Positions 12,380-13,332 of a stretch of 13,332 nt of DNA are shown in pieces; the stretch's first letter is position 1; each line of letters opens with the position of its first letter. A model generated the notes under the pieces. It saw nothing but the letters and a program-made list of their open reading frames with translations. It did no database searches and was not told the DNA's origin. The translations under genes were made by a program, and so were the position numbers. The stretch is from Puniceicoccales bacterium (GTDB taxonomy: Bacteria > Verrucomicrobiota > Verrucomicrobiia > Opitutales > LL51), in assembly GCA_031259665.1 (NCBI GenBank), contig JAIRLD010000029.1, forward strand, positions 1-13,332, written 5' to 3'.

Positions 12380-12961
12380 ATGAAAAAGTATAAAGTTAGT
12401 TCATTGTTGTGGGGCACGTTTTTGATGCCCGTGGTGAGTTATGGAACGGCGGGTTATGGGCCAGCGGGTGTGCGATTGGACGGTGTGGCGGCCAACGATG
12501 AAAAGCTCTTTTTTGCAGCTCGTACTGGGGATTTGGCAATGGCCGCCTATCTTCTCGATCGTGGCGCCAATGTCAATGCTGTACACGATAAAGGCACTAA
12601 TTGTGGTCGCTATAGCACGCCTCTTACATGGGCCATCCGGGGTAAAAATACTGAAATGGTTCGCTTACTGCTAGCGCGGGGAGCTAATGTGAATGCATGG
12701 ATGGATGATATGGAAGTGCCTTTAATTGCAGCAGAGGATCACCGTGCTAGAGATATCATGCAGCTATTACTGGATCGGCCGGGTATCGACGTTAACGCAA
12801 AGCAAGACAGGGTCATTTGGTATGATGAGGATGACTATGAAAGGTGTATGGCGAACGGTGGAGTGGTGTTTGAAGTCGTTTCTAAATCAGCGCTAGATAT
12901 TGCACGGGAAGAAGGATGTACATCTGACGTGCAATTATTGCGTGCCCACGGTGCAAGGTAA
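12380..12961 (+). CDS. Secreted ankyrin-repeat protein
   Basis: A 193-residue protein. Residues 1-25 are a signal peptide: MKKYK, then a hydrophobic core SSLLWGTFLMPVVSYG, with likely cleavage near GTAG. Four ankyrin repeats follow: DEKLFFAARTGD to LLDRGANVNA (40-67), TPLTWAIRGKN to LLLARGANVNA (80-106), VPLIAAEDHRA to LLLDRPGIDVNA (113-140) and SALDIAREEG to LLRAHGAR (170-193). Between the last two is an acidic and aromatic insertion, WYDEDDYERCMANGG (147-161), also present in the truncated paralogue at 11118-11540. Ankyrin repeats bind proteins; with export to the periplasm or beyond, a partner outside the cytoplasm is likely, but which one is unknown. In host-associated bacteria such proteins can act on the host, which cannot be shown here. 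It has its own promoter and terminator and is divergent from the HD-domain gene. Confidence 0.85.
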   Translation: MKKYKVSSLLWGTFLMPVVSYGTAGYGPAGVRLDGVAANDEKLFFAARTGDLAMAAYLLDRGANVNAVHDKGTNCGRYSTPLTWAIRGKNTEMVRLLLARGANVNAWMDDMEVPLIAAEDHRARDIMQLLLDRPGIDVNAKQDRVIWYDEDDYERCMANGGVVFEVVSKSALDIAREEGCTSDVQLLRAHGAR

Positions 12962-12987
12962 ATGAATTTCTAATTTCAAAAATGGAG

Positions 12988-13012
12988 AAGACTGCATGGA
13001 GCAGTCTTTTTT
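12988..13012 (+). terminator. Rho-independent terminator
   Basis: Perfect eight-pair stem aagactgc (12988-12995)/gcagtctt (13001-13008) with a five-base loop, running into a T-run to 13012. It lies 26 bases after the stop codon of the secreted ankyrin gene and should end its transcript. Confidence 0.88.
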
Positions 13013-13027
13013 ATAGGGTAAAGAAAT

Positions 13028-13052
13028 ACGACCCACAGAATAGGTGGATCGT
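13028..13052. terminator. Hairpin between convergent genes, possible terminator
   Basis: acgacccac (13028-13036) pairs with gtggatcgt (13044-13052) in eight of nine positions, with a seven-base loop. T-rich sequence (tattttctttatatt) follows on the plus strand, and atttcttt follows on the minus strand. It could stop the minus-strand gene that ends at 13075, or back up the ankyrin terminator. Confidence 0.45.
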
Positions 13053-13074
13053 TATTTTCTTTATATTATTTTCT

Positions 13075-13332
13075 CTATAAACGATAGTCGCTATTTGCAG
13101 GATGATGAATTCTTTCATCATCAAGTTTTGTCATCCTTAATTTAATACCTCCCCTTGCGAGTTCTCGAGGGATACCATCTTCTTCTACATCTTTCGCACC
13201 TTTACCTAAATTTCTCTCAACACCAGCGGCTATTTCCTCCTGGGTCAATTCAAATAAATCTTTAGCCGCTTTGTCAAAAGCCTGAACTACATCCTGATCA
13301 CCAAATACTGCTGCCAAATTTTTGACATTTTC
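13075..13332 (-). CDS. C-terminal part of an unidentified protein
   Basis: The frame is open to the edge of the window, so 85 residues of a longer protein are seen, starting inside ENVKNLAAVFGDQD. I do not recognise it. The fragment is soluble, charged and probably helical (VVQAFDKAAKDLFELTQEEI), followed by a glycine- and charge-rich stretch and a polar tail ending HHPANSDYRL. A TTG at 13317-13315 could be taken as a start, but the frame continues beyond it without a ribosome-binding site, so I treat the gene as partial. It is convergent with the secreted ankyrin gene, with hairpins in the gap. Confidence 0.55.
   Translation of the reverse strand, partial: ENVKNLAAVFGDQDVVQAFDKAAKDLFELTQEEIAAGVERNLGKGAKDVEEDGIPRELARGGIKLRMTKLDDERIHHPANSDYRL

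Overview
The window reads as an A+T-rich bacterial chromosome segment in which ordinary housekeeping genes are mixed with decaying accessory DNA. No taxonomic marker is decisive. An enolase with the GGAHSDAP-type loop, a GldF-like ABC-2 permease, Rpn/TIGR01784-type nucleases in multiple copies and small secreted ankyrin proteins would suit a host-associated or genome-degrading Verrucomicrobiota-like lineage (Opitutae/Puniceicoccales). That placement is an inference of modest confidence.

Layout. Bases 1-340 hold seven different, mostly perfect hairpins in a row with no credible gene. The array ends 11 bases past the stop of a minus-strand ABC-2 permease (350-1111). A 290-base divergent region leads to eno (1402-2712). 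A TIGR01784-type nuclease gene follows (2926-3942), then a minus-strand cytidylate-kinase-like protein with a signal peptide and a damaged P-loop (4077-4994), then a dead paralogue of the nuclease (5187-6213). Next come a scrap of an ankyrin gene (6261-6353) and a scrap of the start of rsmA (6381-6472), just ahead of intact rsmA (6500-7354). rpmI and rplT (7482-8106) form a ribosomal-protein pair. The 468 bases after rplT contain at least one diverged copy of the 3' end of tsaB, which lies next to it on the minus strand (8575-9189).

A second plus-strand cluster starts at 9337: a low-molecular-weight (arginine/tyrosine) phosphatase overlapping rpiB, then a radical-SAM glycyl-radical activase (NrdG2 type), then a truncated ankyrin gene ending at a clear terminator. 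The right end has an HD-domain phosphohydrolase-like gene (minus) with a probable frameshift near its 3' end, a divergent secreted ankyrin protein with a good promoter and terminator, and the C-terminal part of an unidentified minus-strand gene running off the window.

How the genes fit together. eno, rsmA, rpmI, rplT, tsaB and rpiB serve glycolysis, ribosome and tRNA maturation and pentose phosphate metabolism, with no single pathway uniting them. The recurring theme is partial duplication followed by decay: a nuclease pair with one dead member, three ankyrin loci in different states of preservation, and fragments of rsmA and tsaB beside their intact sources. The points most worth a second look are the hairpin array, the exported cytidylate-kinase-like protein with a rewritten P-loop, and the gene-end duplications.
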